DNA of 6,351 nt. It comes from Paracoccaceae bacterium. Lineage in GTDB: Bacteria; Pseudomonadota; Alphaproteobacteria; Rhodobacterales; Rhodobacteraceae. The notes under the pieces are model-generated. The model worked only from the letters and a program-made list of their open reading frames with translations. It made no database searches and was not told the DNA's origin. The translations under genes and the position numbers were made by a program. Positions 5,408-6,351 of this stretch are shown here, in pieces. The stretch is from the NCBI GenBank assembly GCA_026709725.1, contig JAPOSK010000047.1, positions 1-6,351 on the forward strand, in the 5' to 3' direction. Position 1 is the stretch's first letter. Every line of letters starts with the position of its first letter.

Positions 5408-6351
5408 TCAACGCCGCGCCCGTCTCGTTTTGGCCACCGCTTTCGTTGTCGCGGCAAGCGGCGCACACATTTTCTCGTACAGCATGAAGAGATGCTCGAC
5501 ACGCTCGCGCTCCGAAGCGAATCCCGCCCGCCGATACAGCCTGTCCACCGCACGATCGAGCGTCTGATGAGCCCGGCGAAGGTTCGGTGGCATGAGGTCG
5601 GGATCGTAGAGGTCGGCCAGTGTTGCATCCGGATGAGCGGCCCGTGCATCCAGCACCGCTTGGGCGAGCGGCTCCAGCCTCGACAGATCCGCACCCTCCG
5701 GTGGGACCGGGAAGGTGTTGTAGACGAGTCCGATTGAGTATCGGTATCGGCTCTCCAGCCGCCCGCCAATATGGCGCAACCACGCCATGTGCATTGCTGA
5801 CGTCAACAGCGCGAAATCCGACAGTGTTGCGTTCTGCAGAATCCGCACAAGGTTGCTTGGAATCGTCGGTGGCTCCAGCCAGCCGATGGGTACATAATCG
5901 CGCCATTCCGAACTGACTTCCGGAATGACCAGGAATGGTGCATTGGGGATCACGTTGACATGGTAAAGCGTCGGTGTTGCGGCGAGATTCTGTGTGGGTA
6001 TGCTCCTGCTGGCGGCGCGGTAGGCGCGGACGGCGGCAATTCGTTCCCGCACAAGGGGAAGCTGCGCCAGCAGGTCAGGTGGTGCATCATGCAGTGCCAG
6101 GATCCATCGCTCGCCGCCGTGGAGGTATTCCCGTGCACCGATGAATGGACGAAGCCATGGCAATGCTCCCGGTTCTGCCTCTAGGAATGCACCGCGTTCT
6201 GCCGCATCGAATATGTATCTGCCGCCATCGATGGGCTTGGAGCCGATAATCAATCGGCCCATTCCATTGATGGGCGCACTTTCCTTCCGCACCACCCGAT
6301 GTGGCTCTGACAGGCCGCCTGCATCGAAGAGGTAGGGTGACAATGTGGCGT
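5408..6351 (-). CDS. MmeI-like (type IIG/IIL-like) DNA methyltransferase, target-recognition and C-terminal part only
   Basis: The C-terminal 313 residues of a large adenine-specific DNA methyltransferase, probably with restriction activity in the full protein. The catalytic motifs (SAM-binding FxGxG, NPPY) and any nuclease domain lie outside the right edge. Visible from the first whole codon: SPYLF (4-8), GSKPIDGG (36-43), RPFIGAREYLHGGERW (67-82), PEVSSEWRDYVPIGWL (143-158), SAMHMAWLRHIGGRL (184-198), YRYSIGLVYNTFPVP (202-216) and LADLYDPDLMPPNL (244-257) followed by AHQTLDRAVDRLY. These belong to the target-recognition and C-terminal helical domains of MmeI-type single-chain enzymes, which choose the DNA site. 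A basic tail ends it (AKTRRARR). A TTG at 6343 is an internal leucine, not a start: the frame runs open to the edge and the homologous region continues upstream. The stop TGA is at 5410-5408. The family call is strong; whether it cuts, only methylates, or belongs to a multi-gene defence locus cannot be seen. Confidence 0.92.
   Translation of the reverse strand, partial: ATLSPYLFDAGGLSEPHRVVRKESAPINGMGRLIIGSKPIDGGRYIFDAAERGAFLEAEPGALPWLRPFIGAREYLHGGERWILALHDAPPDLLAQLPLVRERIAAVRAYRAASRSIPTQNLAATPTLYHVNVIPNAPFLVIPEVSSEWRDYVPIGWLEPPTIPSNLVRILQNATLSDFALLTSAMHMAWLRHIGGRLESRYRYSIGLVYNTFPVPPEGADLSRLEPLAQAVLDARAAHPDATLADLYDPDLMPPNLRRAHQTLDRAVDRLYRRAGFASERERVEHLFMLYEKMCAPLAATTKAVAKTRRARR

Noticed and set aside
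4922..5737. Plus-strand open frame of 271 codons spanning the coiled-coil gene and the end of the methyltransferase
   Set aside because: It runs antisense through two better-supported minus-strand genes. Its repeated peptide (LGQTGIDxCLHPGQTGI type) is simply the antisense reading of the 33-bp repeats.
1..6351. Insertion sequence, integrase, attachment site, tRNA or rRNA in the window
   Set aside because: No transposase or integrase motifs, no matching terminal inverted repeats or target duplications, and no tRNA-like cloverleaf or rRNA sequence were seen in either strand.
1..6351. A single multi-gene defence system joining helicase, exporter, coiled-coil protein and methyltransferase
   Set aside because: The helicase and exporter are on the plus strand, the other two on the minus strand, with gaps of about 550-600 bases; nothing in the sequence ties them together.

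Overview
The window is moderately GC-rich, compact-gene bacterial DNA. It carries two strand-coherent gene groups that converge on a gene-free stretch near 4402-4957. The mix suggests a proteobacterium: a YadG/YadH-like ABC-2 exporter pair, a stand-alone RecD2 helicase and an MmeI-like DNA methyltransferase. The taxonomy is an inference from protein resemblance only and no lineage can be named with confidence.

Left part, plus strand. Positions 1-2124 hold most of a RecD2-type 5'-3' DNA helicase, with its N-terminus cut off by the window edge. A stretch of about 600 bases without a convincing gene (2125-2719) follows. It contains several inverted repeats, including one strong imperfect hairpin at 2464-2499, and ends in a plausible promoter and ribosome binding site. 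Next come two translationally coupled genes (2720-3643 and 3640-4401, sharing ATGA) for an ABC-2 type exporter: a cytoplasmic ATPase and a six-helix permease.

Middle, 4402-4957. No recognisable gene lies in this convergent intergenic stretch. It has two hairpins and a few short reading frames with ribosome-binding-like sequences, none of which I can identify.

Right part, minus strand. The window's right edge cuts into an MmeI-like (type IIG/IIL-like) DNA methyltransferase or restriction-modification enzyme, of which only the target-recognition and C-terminal part is visible (6351 down to 5408). After 150 bases, on the same strand, comes a 99-residue protein made of a hendecad-repeat coiled coil and a C-terminal membrane anchor (5257 down to 4958). 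The coiled coil is encoded by 33-bp tandem DNA repeats.

No single new system is demonstrated. The most interesting objects are the small tail-anchored coiled-coil protein next to the methyltransferase, the methyltransferase itself, whose specificity and partner domains lie outside the window, and the unexplained hairpin between recD2 and the exporter operon. Any functional link between helicase, exporter and methyltransferase is speculation; the opposite strands and long gaps argue for separate units.
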